Below are positions 17,315 through 27,585 of a stretch of 64,000 nucleotides of DNA, piece by piece. The stretch lies in the NCBI GenBank assembly GCA_020444475.1, contig JAHLKV010000001.1:558001-622000 (forward strand), written 5' to 3'. The notes under the pieces were generated by a model. That model saw only the letters and a list, made by a program, of their open reading frames with translations. It was not told the DNA's origin and searched no databases. Each line of letters begins with the position of its first letter. The first letter of the stretch is position 1. A program made the translations under genes and the position numbers. The stretch comes from a bacterium (lineage in GTDB: Bacteria > Zixibacteria > MSB-5A5 > GN15 > FEB-12).

Positions 17315-19498
17315 TTATCCCTCTAAGTTCGCAAGTGCTTCCATCACAATTCCCGGTGTAATGATCTCCGGCAGGACGACCGGTTCGTGCCCGTTGCTAC
17401 CGTCATACAACACATAGAGCGGCACCGAGTTCCGGCCATAGCGAGCCAGCGCGCGGGTTATCGTGTCATCGCGCGAGGTCCAGTCGGCCTTCAGCGCCAC
17501 GATTCCCTTTTTCGCAAACGTGTCCCGCACCTGTGCGGAACTAAACGCCACCCGCTCGTTGACCTGACAGCTCAAACACCAGGCAGCAGTGAAATCTATG
17601 AATACCGGTTCACCTGATGCGAGAGCTTCTTCGTAACGCTCCGGTGTGTACGGCTCCCAGGTGATGCCTTCGCGCGATGAACTCGAACTGGCCTGCGTGG
17701 GTGCTGCCCCGTAGAGTGATACTCCTGCCAATCCAAAGGCCACACCGCCGATCAATAACAGAGCGCTCAGTACGTATGCCACGCCCCGCTTCGGCATCGG
17801 CATCGCAATCGTCCCCCAGCGACCGAAAATCCAGCCGCCGATACCGATCAGCAACAGTGCCATCAACAGCACCGCCAACGCGTTGACACCGGCCTGTATA
17901 CCGAGCACCCAGGCAAGCCAGACAACCGTCGCCAGTAGCAGGAATCCCATGATCTGCTTGAATGTCTCCATCCAACGACCCGGTTTCGGCAGAAACTTCA
18001 GCAGCTTCGGCGAGGCCGACAGCACGACATACGGCGCCGCCATGCCCAATCCGAGGGCGGTAAAAATCGTCATGGCCACCCACGCGGGCTGCGCCAGCGA
18101 GAAGCCGAGCGCCGAGCCCATAAACGGCGCCGTGCATGGCGTCGCAACCACCGTGGCCGTGACGCCGTTCAGAAACGACCCGCCCCAGCCCGTGCTCGAC
18201 TGCGTCTTACCGCCAACCGCCGTCAGCGACGTACCGATCTCGAATACTCCAAGCAGTGACAGGCCAAACAGGAATATAAACGATGACAATATCACGAGGA
18301 ACACCGGCGACTGCAGCTGAAATCCCCAGCCGAGCTGTTCGCCTCCGGCGCGGAGGATCAGTAGCGCTCCGGCCAGAGCCCAGAAGGAGAGCAGTACCCC
18401 GAGTGTAAACACCAACCCGTGGCTGACCGCGCTCTTGCGGCTTTCTCCGGCCTTATTTACGAATCCAAGTATTTTCAGCGATAGAACCGGCAGCACACAC
18501 GGCATCAGGTTGAGTATGATCCCGCCCAGGAATGCGAACAGGATCGCTTTCCAGATTCCGCCGGCGGCTTCATCAGTCACCGCCGCTGCGATCGGCCCAC
18601 CTTCACCAACCGGAATATCGATCGTGATGGCTTTTTCAGATCCCGGACCGCGCCAGCCGGACTCGGCATACAACACACCGGTCATCCGCTCCGGATCACC
18701 GGTGGCGTTTTTGAACCTTGGCACGGCCAAACCATAGCCACTGCCGGTGACCTCAAGCGACTGTTCGGCGGCATTGTGAATAATCGCCTTATCGTGCGGA
18801 AAGAAGTAAACGCCCCGCAGAGAGTCGGTGAACCACTCCGGCGGCCGTATCGATATCTGAATCAGAGTATCATCAACTGCCGCGCCGAATTTCCACTCGG
18901 TCGCTTCGACGGGAAGCTTCTCACGAACGCCGTTGAACTGATCGGCGCGCTGGGAATCGAATTCCGGAGCCGACTGACTCACCGGGAGGGTCAGGGAAAG
19001 ATCGGTCTCGCCGGGAATACACGCTTCAGCGCAAACCAGCCACTCGGCGTGGGTGCGGAGGGTGACCGGCTCACCTTCCGCCAAGTCGACAGGCGGCGTG
19101 ATTCGCACCGGGAAGAGCACCTTGTCGGAGTAGCCGAAACTCGTTAGCGGCGGGACAACGAACTTTTTGGGATACGGCCACTGAATCGGCTCGACGACAA
19201 AACCCTCGGGAAGGTCCCAGGTCAGTTTCGGCGGCAGGCCGGCGTCGCCGGGATTGCGCCAGTAAACATGCCAGTGCTCATCGAGATTGATTTCGAGACC
19301 GACCCAGAATGGCTGCCCCGGCTGGATGCTCCGTACTTCGCTTACGAGGTCAGCCTCGACATGCCCGACCCGGACCGGCTCGGCGGCCACGTGGGAAGCG
19401 GCGATAACCAGGATTGCCAGCAGTAAAGTCACGATCGGGCCGGCAGCCGGGAGCGGTCGGTAGTTGACTGGGCGGGCTGCCGATACTTGTTCAAACAT
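17315..19498 (-). CDS. dsbD: Thiol:disulfide interchange protein, DsbD/ScsB family
   Basis: About 727 residues (start ATG 19498; a GTG at 19534 would add 12). After a signal/anchor segment comes a ScsB-like alpha domain with WLVCAEACIPG, then a membrane core of about eight helices with the two transport cysteines in LNLMPCVLPVLSLK and VVATPCTAPFMG. A C-terminal thioredoxin domain has AAWCLSCQVNE (Cys about 641 and 644). The protein moves electrons from cytoplasmic thioredoxin across the inner membrane to periplasmic thiol proteins. The redoxin lipoprotein gene 26 bases downstream is the probable client. The alpha domain is larger than in Escherichia coli DsbD, pointing to the ScsB subgroup. 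Confidence 0.88.
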   Translation of the reverse strand: MFEQVSAARPVNYRPLPAAGPIVTLLLAILVIAASHVAAEPVRVGHVEADLVSEVRSIQPGQPFWVGLEINLDEHWHVYWRNPGDAGLPPKLTWDLPEGFVVEPIQWPYPKKFVVPPLTSFGYSDKVLFPVRITPPVDLAEGEPVTLRTHAEWLVCAEACIPGETDLSLTLPVSQSAPEFDSQRADQFNGVREKLPVEATEWKFGAAVDDTLIQISIRPPEWFTDSLRGVYFFPHDKAIIHNAAEQSLEVTGSGYGLAVPRFKNATGDPERMTGVLYAESGWRGPGSEKAITIDIPVGEGGPIAAAVTDEAAGGIWKAILFAFLGGIILNLMPCVLPVLSLKILGFVNKAGESRKSAVSHGLVFTLGVLLSFWALAGALLILRAGGEQLGWGFQLQSPVFLVILSSFIFLFGLSLLGVFEIGTSLTAVGGKTQSSTGWGGSFLNGVTATVVATPCTAPFMGSALGFSLAQPAWVAMTIFTALGLGMAAPYVVLSASPKLLKFLPKPGRWMETFKQIMGFLLLATVVWLAWVLGIQAGVNALAVLLMALLLIGIGGWIFGRWGTIAMPMPKRGVAYVLSALLLIGGVAFGLAGVSLYGAAPTQASSSSSREGITWEPYTPERYEEALASGEPVFIDFTAAWCLSCQVNERVAFSSAQVRDTFAKKGIVALKADWTSRDDTITRALARYGRNSVPLYVLYDGSNGHEPVVLPEIITPGIVMEALANLEG

Positions 19499-19669
19499 GG
19501 ATATAGTGGCTCTTATAAATTGATTTTCTGTCACGACCGTAGCTGGTACTTAAACGACCGGAACGGCGCTCAGTTCCACATTCTTTAACCGGCATCCGGA
19601 AGGTATCTGTCCGAAGCTGTATCAGGTGAGTTCCCGGGAAGTTAGAAGAGAGAATAAGCGCTCAGGCAC

Positions 19670-20242
19670 TCACTCGGACGGTTCGGCGATCTCTCGGTAG
19701 CTGGTCCGCGGCAGCTCCTCGTCGGTTCGCATACCGTTGCGCTTGATAATCCGCGCCGGCGTCCCGGCGACCGTGCAGTTCGACGGTACGTCGCACATCA
19801 CGATAAAGCTGTTGGCGCCGATCTTGACGTTGTCGCCAATAGAGATCGGGCCTAGCAGGATCGCCCCCGTCCCGATAAAGACATTATCGCCGACCGTAGG
19901 ATGCCGCTTGCCGACATGCTTCCCCGTCCCGCCGAGCGTGACATTGTGGAAAAGTACGCAATTGCGACCGATCACGGTCGTCTCACCGATCACCACTCCC
20001 ATCCCGTGGTCGACAAAAAACCCCGGTCCGATCTGCGCTCCCGGATGAATCTCCAACCCGGTCAGGAAGCGGTTAATCTCGGACAACAATCGGGGGAAGA
20101 ACGGCAGCCTGATCTTCCACAAGAAATGAATGAACCGATGAAACGTAACCGCATGAAACCCGGGATAGAGAAGAAACTCGATATTGCGACAGGCCGGATC
20201 ATTCCGGTAAGTTGCTTTGATATCTTCGACTACCGACCACAT
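19670..20242 (-). CDS. cysE: Serine O-acetyltransferase
   Basis: A 190-residue left-handed beta-helix acetyltransferase. The hexapeptide-repeat core runs from about residue 65 to 160 ([52 protein letters not shown]). The catalytic histidine motif is [12 protein letters not shown], and GKRHPTVGD is conserved. The short N-terminal helix region places it with the short EpsC/NifP-type enzymes rather than the longer E. coli CysE. It makes O-acetylserine from serine and acetyl-CoA, feeding the adjacent cysK, which ends 27 bases upstream on the same strand. Confidence 0.93.
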   Translation of the reverse strand: MWSVVEDIKATYRNDPACRNIEFLLYPGFHAVTFHRFIHFLWKIRLPFFPRLLSEINRFLTGLEIHPGAQIGPGFFVDHGMGVVIGETTVIGRNCVLFHNVTLGGTGKHVGKRHPTVGDNVFIGTGAILLGPISIGDNVKIGANSFIVMCDVPSNCTVAGTPARIIKRNGMRTDEELPRTSYREIAEPSE

Positions 20243-20269
20243 ACTACGCCTTTCGCTCCTGCTTTTGTC

Positions 20270-21190
20270 TCACGGAAGTTCGATGAACATCGGCGTTGAG
20301 ATGTACCGCTCACCCGTATCGCAAACGAACGTCACTACGGTCTTACCCTTGCCAAGCTCACGCGCCACCTGCAGCGCTGCCCAGACGATCGCCCCCGAGG
20401 AAATCCCCGCCAGCAACCCCTCTTTGGCGGCCAGGGCGCGGGCCATTTCAACCGCCACGTCGTTTTGGACACGAATGACCTTGTCCACCACCGAAACGTC
20501 ATAGTTGTCCGGCACGAACCCGGCGCCGATTCCCTGGATCGGATGCGGACCTGGCTCTCCACCCGAAAGGACCGGCGACGCGTCCGGCTCCACCGCAACG
20601 ACCTGACACCCGTAGCGATCCTTCAGCACGCGACCGCCACCGCTGATCGTCCCCCCGGTACCAACCCCGGCAACGAACGCATCGAGGTTCAGATCGCCGA
20701 GATCGGCAATAATCTCCGGACCGGTTGTATATCGATGAATCTGGGGGTTGGCCGGGTTGGAGAATTGAAAGGGCTGAAACCAGCCGTCCTGTTTGGCAAG
20801 CTCATTGGCTTTCGCGATTGCCCCTTTCATGCCCTCTTTGGCCGGGGTCAATTCGAGTTGAGCGCCAAAAACCTTCATAAGCGCCCGCCGCTCTAAAGAC
20901 ATAGACTCCGGCATCGTCAGAACGCAGCGGTAGCCCCGGGAGGCTGCCACCATCGCCAGCGCAATACCGGTATTGCCCGAGGTCGGCTCCACAATCGTCA
21001 TGCCCGGCTTGAGTTTTCCTTCGCGCTCTGCGGCCAGAATCATGGCGGCGCCGATCCGGTCCTTAACCGATCCGCCGGGATTAAATGCCTCCATCTTAAC
21101 ATAGATGGTGGCGTCGTTGGCGCCCGTCAGCCGATTCAAACGGATCAGCGGCGTCCGACCGATGGCTTCTAGTACATTGTTGAATCTCAT
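20270..21190 (-). CDS. cysK: Cysteine synthase A (O-acetylserine sulfhydrylase)
   Basis: A 306-residue PLP enzyme of the type II fold. The PLP lysine is Lys43 in NPGGSVKDR, the substrate-binding TSGNTG is at 70-75, and the phosphate-binding [12 protein letters not shown] lies mid-protein. It joins O-acetylserine and sulfide to form cysteine. It is the first gene of a cysK-cysE operon, with a 27-base gap. Cysteine from this pathway may feed ergothioneine synthesis encoded 6 kb away, which is inference. The C-terminus ([11 protein letters not shown]) fits CysK rather than cystathionine beta-synthase. Confidence 0.95.
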   Translation of the reverse strand: MRFNNVLEAIGRTPLIRLNRLTGANDATIYVKMEAFNPGGSVKDRIGAAMILAAEREGKLKPGMTIVEPTSGNTGIALAMVAASRGYRCVLTMPESMSLERRALMKVFGAQLELTPAKEGMKGAIAKANELAKQDGWFQPFQFSNPANPQIHRYTTGPEIIADLGDLNLDAFVAGVGTGGTISGGGRVLKDRYGCQVVAVEPDASPVLSGGEPGPHPIQGIGAGFVPDNYDVSVVDKVIRVQNDVAVEMARALAAKEGLLAGISSGAIVWAALQVARELGKGKTVVTFVCDTGERYISTPMFIELP

Positions 21191-21402
21191 GGAGAATCCT
21201 CTCTCTACTCTATCGGACGAGATTTCCAGATTCGATAGCTGGGCGGCACTCCCACTCCGACCATCTGTCTCCCTGTGCCCGGTAAAGTGGATAACATCGG
21301 TCCCCTACCGACCTGTTCCAGGGCTGCCCGGGATAATTGTTTCCAGGCGACGACGCCACCGATGTTTGCCTTTCCCGAACGGCCGACGTATCTTCCCATG
21401 CC

Positions 21403-22710
21403 ATGAAAAATACCGGATCAGACAGATTTCTCTGGGGCGTCGGCACTTCGGCGTTCCAAATCGAAGGGCAAATAGATAACGACATAACCCAATGGGAGCG
21501 TCAGGGGCGCTTTCGACGGGGCGTATTTGATCCAACCGTCGGTGATGCGACCGACCACTGGCGTCGCTGGGAAGGCGACTTCAAACTGCTCAAACGGCTG
21601 GGCGTCAACAGCTACCGCTTCTCTATTGAATGGGCGCGACTGGAACCGGAGCCGGGACGTTTCGACGAGACCGCCTTCGACCAGTACAGCCGCATGATCG
21701 ACCGGCTGCTGGAATACGACATCACCCCCATGCTCACCCTGCACCACTTCACCCACCCGACCTGGTTCCATGGGTCATGTCCCTGGCACAAGCCGGAGTC
21801 CATCGATGCTTTCCGGAGATTCGTCGCGAACGTGTCGGCAAGACTTCTTGACCGTGTCCCGTTGGTTGTCACGATCAATGAGCCGCTCGTCTGGCTGCTG
21901 GCGGGGTACGCCGATGCCAAGTTTCCGCCCGGACTGAAAGACCTTAACCTGCTCATGCAGGCTCTGTACAACATGCTCGAAGCCCATCGCGAAGCGTACG
22001 ATGTAATCAAAGCCAGCCACCCATCGACCCGGATCGGCATCGCCCACAACTTTATTGTCTTCAAGCGAGCCCGACTCAATCACTTCATCGACCGGCATCT
22101 CAAACCGCTCATCCACCGCTTCTACAATATGATGATCCCTGAAGCTTTTGAGCAGGACCGCCTCCAGTATACCTTCCCGCTCGTCCTGTCTTTTGACAGA
22201 GCCATAAAGCTCCGAGACAAAATCGACTTCTGGGGAATCAACTTCTACTACCGCCTCCACGTCCGATTCCGCTTCAACCTTGAACGACCGTTCGAAATGC
22301 TTTTCATCCCCCGCTCCGGCGAGGGTACCTCCGACCTCGGCTGGGAAATCTACCCCAAAGGACTTCGCAAGGTCTGCAAATGGCTCAAGTTCACCGGCAA
22401 ACCACTGTACGTCACGGAAAACGGGATCGCCGCCGAGGACGACTCGCTGCGGGTGGATTTTATCAAGAAACATCTGGCGATGCTCGCCAAAGCCGTCGAT
22501 GACGGTTACCCGGTGCACGGCTACTACCACTGGAGCTTCCTCGACAACTACGAATGGCTGGAGGGGACCAGGGCGCGCTTCGGTCTTTACCATACCGACT
22601 ATTCCAATGACTGTGCCCGCAGTTTGAAACCGAGCGGGTCCCTGTACCGGGAATACATCAAAGAACGGCTGTCGAGCGGTCAGAATCCCTCACAATTCAC
22701 CAAATCCTAA
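21403..22710 (+). CDS. Glycoside hydrolase family 1 (beta-glucosidase-like)
   Basis: A 435-residue GH1 enzyme from ATG 21403, where the family N-terminus FLWGVGTSAFQIEG begins; a TTG at 21337 is an unlikely longer start. The acid/base glutamate is in TINEP (Glu160) and the nucleophile in YVTENG (about Glu339). The HHFTHPTWF segment and the C-terminal YYHWSFLDNYEW motif of the aglycone/glycone site are also present. There is no signal peptide, so it is cytoplasmic. It lies 70 bases before a glycosyltransferase. GH1 members also cleave beta-galactosides and glycolipids, so the substrate is open. The actinobacterial-type NDITQWERQGR insertion is unremarkable. Confidence 0.88.
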   Translation: MKNTGSDRFLWGVGTSAFQIEGQIDNDITQWERQGRFRRGVFDPTVGDATDHWRRWEGDFKLLKRLGVNSYRFSIEWARLEPEPGRFDETAFDQYSRMIDRLLEYDITPMLTLHHFTHPTWFHGSCPWHKPESIDAFRRFVANVSARLLDRVPLVVTINEPLVWLLAGYADAKFPPGLKDLNLLMQALYNMLEAHREAYDVIKASHPSTRIGIAHNFIVFKRARLNHFIDRHLKPLIHRFYNMMIPEAFEQDRLQYTFPLVLSFDRAIKLRDKIDFWGINFYYRLHVRFRFNLERPFEMLFIPRSGEGTSDLGWEIYPKGLRKVCKWLKFTGKPLYVTENGIAAEDDSLRVDFIKKHLAMLAKAVDDGYPVHGYYHWSFLDNYEWLEGTRARFGLYHTDYSNDCARSLKPSGSLYREYIKERLSSGQNPSQFTKS

Positions 22711-22780
22711 TTTGGCCCTAACCGGCACGCAATTTTAACTCCGTTATTGGCGTGGGTAGCGTTGATACACGGGAAAGGCC

Positions 22781-23962
22781 ATGATAACGTCTGCACTTAC
22801 ATTCGTTCTGCTTGCCGCCATAGCTTTCGGGCTGGTCTATTTCGCCCTTGCGGCGGGCTTCATCGCCCTCGAACGCCTTCGTGCCCGCAGACGGTCCGAA
22901 GCGCCGAAGCATTGTCCTCCGGTGACAGTCTTCAAGCCTCTCAAGGGACTTGATGATCAACTTGAGGACAACCTGCGTTCATTCTTTGAACTCGACTATC
23001 CCGCCTACGAGTTACTGTTTGGCGTTGATGATGGTTCGGATCCGGCCATCGCGGTCGTCCAGAAACTTCGCCGGACCTACCCGAACACAGCCATTCGTCT
23101 GGTCGTTGACAACACGCAGGTCGGACTGAATCCCAAAGTCAACAACCTGCACAACATGTACCCCTTCGCCAGGCACGACTATCTGGTGATATCGGATAGC
23201 AACGTCCGGGTTCCAGCCAACTACCTCACTGACCTCATCGCCCATATGCAGGACGAAAGCGTCGGCATGGTGACATCGCATATCCGTGGTGTCGGGGCAA
23301 AGTCCTTCGGTGCGATTCTGGAAAATCTGCATCTCAACACGTTCATAGCAGACAGCGTCTACGCGGTCGGCAGGCTGTTCGGGGTGCCGGTTACGATCGG
23401 CAAGTCGATGCTGCTCCGGCGAGCGACACTCGAATCAGTCGGCGGCTTCCGCGCCTTTGCGGGCTTCCTCCTCGAAGATGGTCTGCTGGGGAAAGCCATC
23501 GCCGAACAGGGACTGAAAGTCCTCACTACCTGCCAGCCGGTCGAAAACGTCAACGTCACCTGGACTGTGGAGCGCTTCCTGAGTCGCCATCTTCGCTGGG
23601 CCACCATGCGCCGCCATCTGCATCTAGGGCACTACATCGCCGAGCTGCTGTCGAACCCGACTACCCTCGCGATGGTCAACTGGATCATTCAGCGCGACCA
23701 GCTTTCCTTTGGCCTGCTGCTGGGAGTGTCTGCGATCCGGATCGTGCTCGACATGGTCACCGGTCTCCTGATGAACTCGGAGAGTCGCTGGAGCCACTAC
23801 CTGCTCGTCCCCTTCAAGGATCTCATCATGGCCGGCATCTGGATCGTGCCGTTCGTCAACCGCACCGTGAGCTGGCGCGGCAACGAGTTCCGGGTCCTCA
23901 AACACACACGACTGGAGCCGGTCGGCCGCGAAGTTGCCGAACCGGAACCGACGGTTGGGTGA
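22781..23962 (+). CDS. GT21-type glycosyltransferase (ceramide glucosyltransferase / HpnI-like)
   Basis: A 393-residue membrane glycosyltransferase. An N-terminal transmembrane helix (residues about 4-28) precedes a GT-A domain with VTVFKPLKGLDDQLEDNL, FGVDDGSDP and the metal-site VISDSNVRVPANYL. A QXXRW-like motif appears as SRHLRWATMRR, and two or three hydrophobic segments close the C-terminus. This is the GT21 arrangement of ceramide glucosyltransferases and of HpnI, which adds N-acetylglucosamine to bacteriohopanetetrol. No hopanoid or sphingolipid genes flank it, so the lipid acceptor is unknown. The ATG follows AAAGG at 22774. It is probably co-transcribed with the metallophosphoesterase downstream. 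Confidence 0.82.
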   Translation: MITSALTFVLLAAIAFGLVYFALAAGFIALERLRARRRSEAPKHCPPVTVFKPLKGLDDQLEDNLRSFFELDYPAYELLFGVDDGSDPAIAVVQKLRRTYPNTAIRLVVDNTQVGLNPKVNNLHNMYPFARHDYLVISDSNVRVPANYLTDLIAHMQDESVGMVTSHIRGVGAKSFGAILENLHLNTFIADSVYAVGRLFGVPVTIGKSMLLRRATLESVGGFRAFAGFLLEDGLLGKAIAEQGLKVLTTCQPVENVNVTWTVERFLSRHLRWATMRRHLHLGHYIAELLSNPTTLAMVNWIIQRDQLSFGLLLGVSAIRIVLDMVTGLLMNSESRWSHYLLVPFKDLIMAGIWIVPFVNRTVSWRGNEFRVLKHTRLEPVGREVAEPEPTVG

Positions 23963-24049
23963 TGTCATGACCGGACGCACCCGACAGACTCTCGGCGCTG
24001 CGTCCGCGCTTATGCTTTTCTTCACCGGCCGGTGCTTGGAGTGCGCCCG

Positions 24050-25015
24050 ATGAGAATCGTCGACGACTTCGTGCGCGACAATCAGCGGATCGAAGTGATC
24101 TCCAACAACGGTTTGCCGACTCGTTTCCCGCAGAAATGGGGTCGCGTCCTCGGCGACAGCGACATGATCGTGGCCATACCCGACATGCACATGTTTCTCT
24201 ACCAGTCGAATCTCGATAATTTCAAGTTCGGTGCCGACGCCATGCTCGATTTCCTCGCCTACCTCCAGCGAATGCAATGGGAGATGTTCTGCGAAGGGCG
24301 GAAACTCCGGGTGGTACAGCTCGGCGACATGTACGAACTTCGTTTCCCCAACGCCATGGCGTCACAGTCTATCACCAGCCGTGAGATCCGCCGCTCACAC
24401 CCGCACTATGCGGCGATCATCAATGCGCTCAGAGACGTCAGCGCGACGCTGATATACGGCAACCACGACTATGAGCACCGGACGCTCCGTGAGTATTGCG
24501 AAAGCGTGCGCGATGGTCACGTGTATCTGGAGCACGGCTATTCCGCCGACCGCTGGTACCACTTCAGCAACCCCAACCGTGCTTTCTGGCAGCCGATGAT
24601 GACCGTCTTTCGCACCGTGCGCGCGATCGAAGCGTCCCTGGCGGGGATTCGACGCAACTGGCTGAAGTTACCCGAAGACCGTCATGTCGCGATCGGCGTC
24701 ATCTCCGGCGAGCTGGAAATCTCGCACTATCCTGATGGTCGCACCTACCCGCGCCATGCGATTGAGTACTTTTCGGAAAGAATCCGACGCTCCCATGCGA
24801 ACGACGATACTCCCCGCGTTTGTGTCGCGGCCCACACCCACCACCCGTATCTCGACCCGGAGTTTGCCGACGGTCGCGCTGTCTATATCGACGCCGGCGC
24901 CTGGACCGACGGTCGTACCGATTTCGCGGTCATCACCAACGACGAAGCGGCGATCTGCCGCTATCGACGGACCGCCGCTCCCGCTGAATCAATGCCCTAT
25001 CGCCGAGCGATCTAA
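24050..25015 (+). CDS. Calcineurin-like metallophosphoesterase
   Basis: A 321-residue protein from ATG 24050, with GGAG 8 bases upstream; a GTG at 24032 is less likely. The two-metal phosphoesterase motifs are intact: PDMH (Asp45, His47), LGDMYE (Asp93), GNHD (138-140) and AHTHH near residue 258. No signal peptide or membrane helix is seen. Resemblance is to the LpxH/UshA-like calcineurin superfamily, but no specific substrate motif is evident. Linkage to the GT21 gene suggests a lipid- or sugar-phosphate substrate, which is only inference. The gene overlaps the 3' end of the convergent TonB receptor by 4 bases. Confidence 0.82.
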   Translation: MRIVDDFVRDNQRIEVISNNGLPTRFPQKWGRVLGDSDMIVAIPDMHMFLYQSNLDNFKFGADAMLDFLAYLQRMQWEMFCEGRKLRVVQLGDMYELRFPNAMASQSITSREIRRSHPHYAAIINALRDVSATLIYGNHDYEHRTLREYCESVRDGHVYLEHGYSADRWYHFSNPNRAFWQPMMTVFRTVRAIEASLAGIRRNWLKLPEDRHVAIGVISGELEISHYPDGRTYPRHAIEYFSERIRRSHANDDTPRVCVAAHTHHPYLDPEFADGRAVYIDAGAWTDGRTDFAVITNDEAAICRYRRTAAPAESMPYRRAI

Positions 25016-27486
25016 AACGACACTCTTAATCCAAGGTATATCTGCCTCGGCTCACCGTAATTCAGCGGGTTGTGCTGTTTGAGATTGTATAGCTCGACGA
25101 ACTCCGCGCCGTTGGTACTCTCGGCAATGACCTGACCCTCGGGAGTAGCCAGGTAGCCGTCCTCATCCGGCAGGCCGGTCGCCCAATAAACGCTGGTGAC
25201 GTTTTCGGTATTGAGAAGATTCTTAACCCACACGAACGGTGTGACATAGACCTGACCGAACGGAATCTCCCGCTCGAGCTTCAAATCAATCGACCACGTC
25301 CAGTCTGTGCGCTCGGCGTTGAACTCACCCGCGGGCACAGCCTGGATGTCTGCCTCTCTGCCTGTGGCCACCGTCGATAGTCGCGTGTATGGCAGACCGC
25401 TCCAAAGTCTCGCGATGACGGCTCCGGAGAGACGACCCAGCACGGACGTGTTCCCAATCCTGGGACCGTCGTCCTTGCCGAGCGAAAAGTGCACCAATCC
25501 CGAAAGCGTATGCGTCAGGTTGAAGTCGGCGACATCCGGGTCCAGCTGGATCTCCTTGTACTGCCAGACAATTTGGTACGAAGTGCCGATGCGGCCGATG
25601 TTCGCCCGAATGTCAGAAAACGTGTACGTCAACTCACAACCGAACCTGTCTGATTCTCGATAGGCCAGATCCACTTCCACTCCGGCGGCATGACCTTCCC
25701 CGTACGAACTGTAGTAGTCGTATGCCGTCGGGACTGCCGATTGGTGGAACAGACCACTCGTTCGCACGAAGTCATTATAGAAGCCGGTGACACGAAGTCG
25801 AAGATTGTCGGTCGCCTGCGACGACAATCCAGCCTCAATCTGAGTTGTTCTCTCGGGTTCCACTTCGCCAACGCCAAACGGCGAATATACTCCTGCCTCT
25901 ACCCGTTCCTCGAAGAAGTCCCATCCGACGTGCATCAGACGGTACGGTGGAGCCTGATACGTCATCGCAAACCCGACGTGAAACGAGCGGCGATCCGTCA
26001 CCGGAACAACCACATACAATCTCGGCGACAGCCGCACGAACGGATCGACATCGACCACATCTTCTTCGTCCAGCGTCGTATTGTCCGCCCCGAAGGGCTG
26101 CTGGACATCACGGAGCTGCGTCGCGTCGAAATCAAAGTAGTCGATTCGCAGACCCGGCAGTAAGATTAACCTGTCTGCCTCAAACCGACCCGACATCCAT
26201 ACCCCCGCCTCCAGCGGATGCGGCGCTTCGTTCATCCAGCCTTCGTCGTTTGACTCATTGCCGTCGATATCGTAACCATATCTGTTGACGCGAATGGAAC
26301 TCGGATTCCGCGTCGGTGCCAGATTCTCAAAGTACCGATTGGTGAGTCGCCATGCCTCAGCACCAACTTGCATCTGTTGATCATCCTTCAGGTCAACACG
26401 AACCTCCGAGCTAAACCCCACCCTGTCCGACATGTAGTGCAGGAAGTAATCATAGACTGAGGTGTCGCTATCGGCGCGCCGAAACAACAACCAGTCGTCG
26501 TACATCGGATTCACGACACCGCTCACATACGCCGCCAGGTCATCAAACAACACCCCATCCCCATGCGTCCGCTCCGAGTGTACATACCCACCGGTCAGCG
26601 ACCACGTCACCTTATCGGACAGACGATGCTCGAAGCTCGCGCCGATACCGAGATTCTCGTCTTTGTATCTTGGATTGTGCGCCGGTGCAAACAGGAACTC
26701 CTGACGGTACTCCTGCCACTCATCAGTCGATCCATCGGCGAACAGAGTCAGCCTGGTCTCCGGGGTCATCTCATACGTCAGCTTGCCGTGATACGACCAG
26801 CCGTCGAGGGTGTTGTTCGGCAGACGATCCGGCGATCCGGGCAGCCAGTCGTCGGTCTTTGGCGACGGCGTCCGGTCTCCGAACCACCGCCGCTCGACCG
26901 TAGCCGCCAGCGTCACCCCGTCCATTCCCTGAATCGGAGTCGCAAAACTTGCCGTATACCAGTTGCGACCATACCCGGTCGTGAAGTCGTCGCTCACCGC
27001 CTCGACTGTCCCCTGCATCTGAGTAGCCTGCCCGGTCGTCCGGACACCAACAATCCCCGTCCCGACATTGCCGTACGAAGCGGGTGGAACACCGGGCGTA
27101 AGACTGAACTGCTCTATCGCATACGGACTGATCGACGCCGTATAAAGCCCCGACATGCCATTGCGAAAAGACAGCCCATTGACCCGAAAGTCATTGGCAT
27201 ATCGCTGCCCCCCTCGGATATGTACATCCGCTCCCGTCTGCCGCTCACGCGTATCACGCGGCACGCCGATCTGATCGTAGTTGGTCTTGACGCCGATCGC
27301 ACCGTTCTGCAGCAACAAAAGCTCCTCGAGGCTCTTGATCGGCAGTTGCTCGATCTCCTCGGATGTGAGCACACTCACCGATGACGGTGCCTCGTTATCG
27401 ACACTGTCAGCCACAACGAATGTAACGGGGAGGAGAAGAGAGAAAAGAACAAGAGACGCAATGGAATAATGAGATCGCGGGCCCAT
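25012..27486 (-). CDS. TonB-dependent outer-membrane receptor
   Basis: An 824-residue outer-membrane transporter. A signal peptide (residues about 8-26) is followed directly by a plug domain (SVSVLTSEEIEQLPIKSLEELLLLQNGAIGV, VHIRGGQRYANDFRVNGLSF, IEQFSLTPGVPPASYGNVGTGIVGVRT). A 22-strand barrel ends in the aromatic signature YLGLRVSF. There is no N-terminal carboxypeptidase-like extension. The substrate cannot be named. It lies about 100 bases after tolC of the MarR-RND operon on the same strand, so it may be the last gene of that unit, though a promoter in the gap cannot be excluded. The ATG has GGAGGG 9 bases upstream. Confidence 0.88.
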   Translation of the reverse strand: MGPRSHYSIASLVLFSLLLPVTFVVADSVDNEAPSSVSVLTSEEIEQLPIKSLEELLLLQNGAIGVKTNYDQIGVPRDTRERQTGADVHIRGGQRYANDFRVNGLSFRNGMSGLYTASISPYAIEQFSLTPGVPPASYGNVGTGIVGVRTTGQATQMQGTVEAVSDDFTTGYGRNWYTASFATPIQGMDGVTLAATVERRWFGDRTPSPKTDDWLPGSPDRLPNNTLDGWSYHGKLTYEMTPETRLTLFADGSTDEWQEYRQEFLFAPAHNPRYKDENLGIGASFEHRLSDKVTWSLTGGYVHSERTHGDGVLFDDLAAYVSGVVNPMYDDWLLFRRADSDTSVYDYFLHYMSDRVGFSSEVRVDLKDDQQMQVGAEAWRLTNRYFENLAPTRNPSSIRVNRYGYDIDGNESNDEGWMNEAPHPLEAGVWMSGRFEADRLILLPGLRIDYFDFDATQLRDVQQPFGADNTTLDEEDVVDVDPFVRLSPRLYVVVPVTDRRSFHVGFAMTYQAPPYRLMHVGWDFFEERVEAGVYSPFGVGEVEPERTTQIEAGLSSQATDNLRLRVTGFYNDFVRTSGLFHQSAVPTAYDYYSSYGEGHAAGVEVDLAYRESDRFGCELTYTFSDIRANIGRIGTSYQIVWQYKEIQLDPDVADFNLTHTLSGLVHFSLGKDDGPRIGNTSVLGRLSGAVIARLWSGLPYTRLSTVATGREADIQAVPAGEFNAERTDWTWSIDLKLEREIPFGQVYVTPFVWVKNLLNTENVTSVYWATGLPDEDGYLATPEGQVIAESTNGAEFVELYNLKQHNPLNYGEPRQIYLGLRVSF

Positions 27487-27585
27487 GGCGGCATCCCTCC
27501 CTTTGCAGGATGTTTAGTCGGAATTCGGTCGCAAGATAGCTACCCGACTCCGCCCGCGCAATATATCAGAGACTATATGAGGGCG

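Noticed and set aside
23967..24051. 28-codon frame between the GT21 and phosphoesterase genes
   Set aside because: It starts near a plausible junction and ends in an ATGA overlap, but it has no ribosome-binding site or recognisable sequence.
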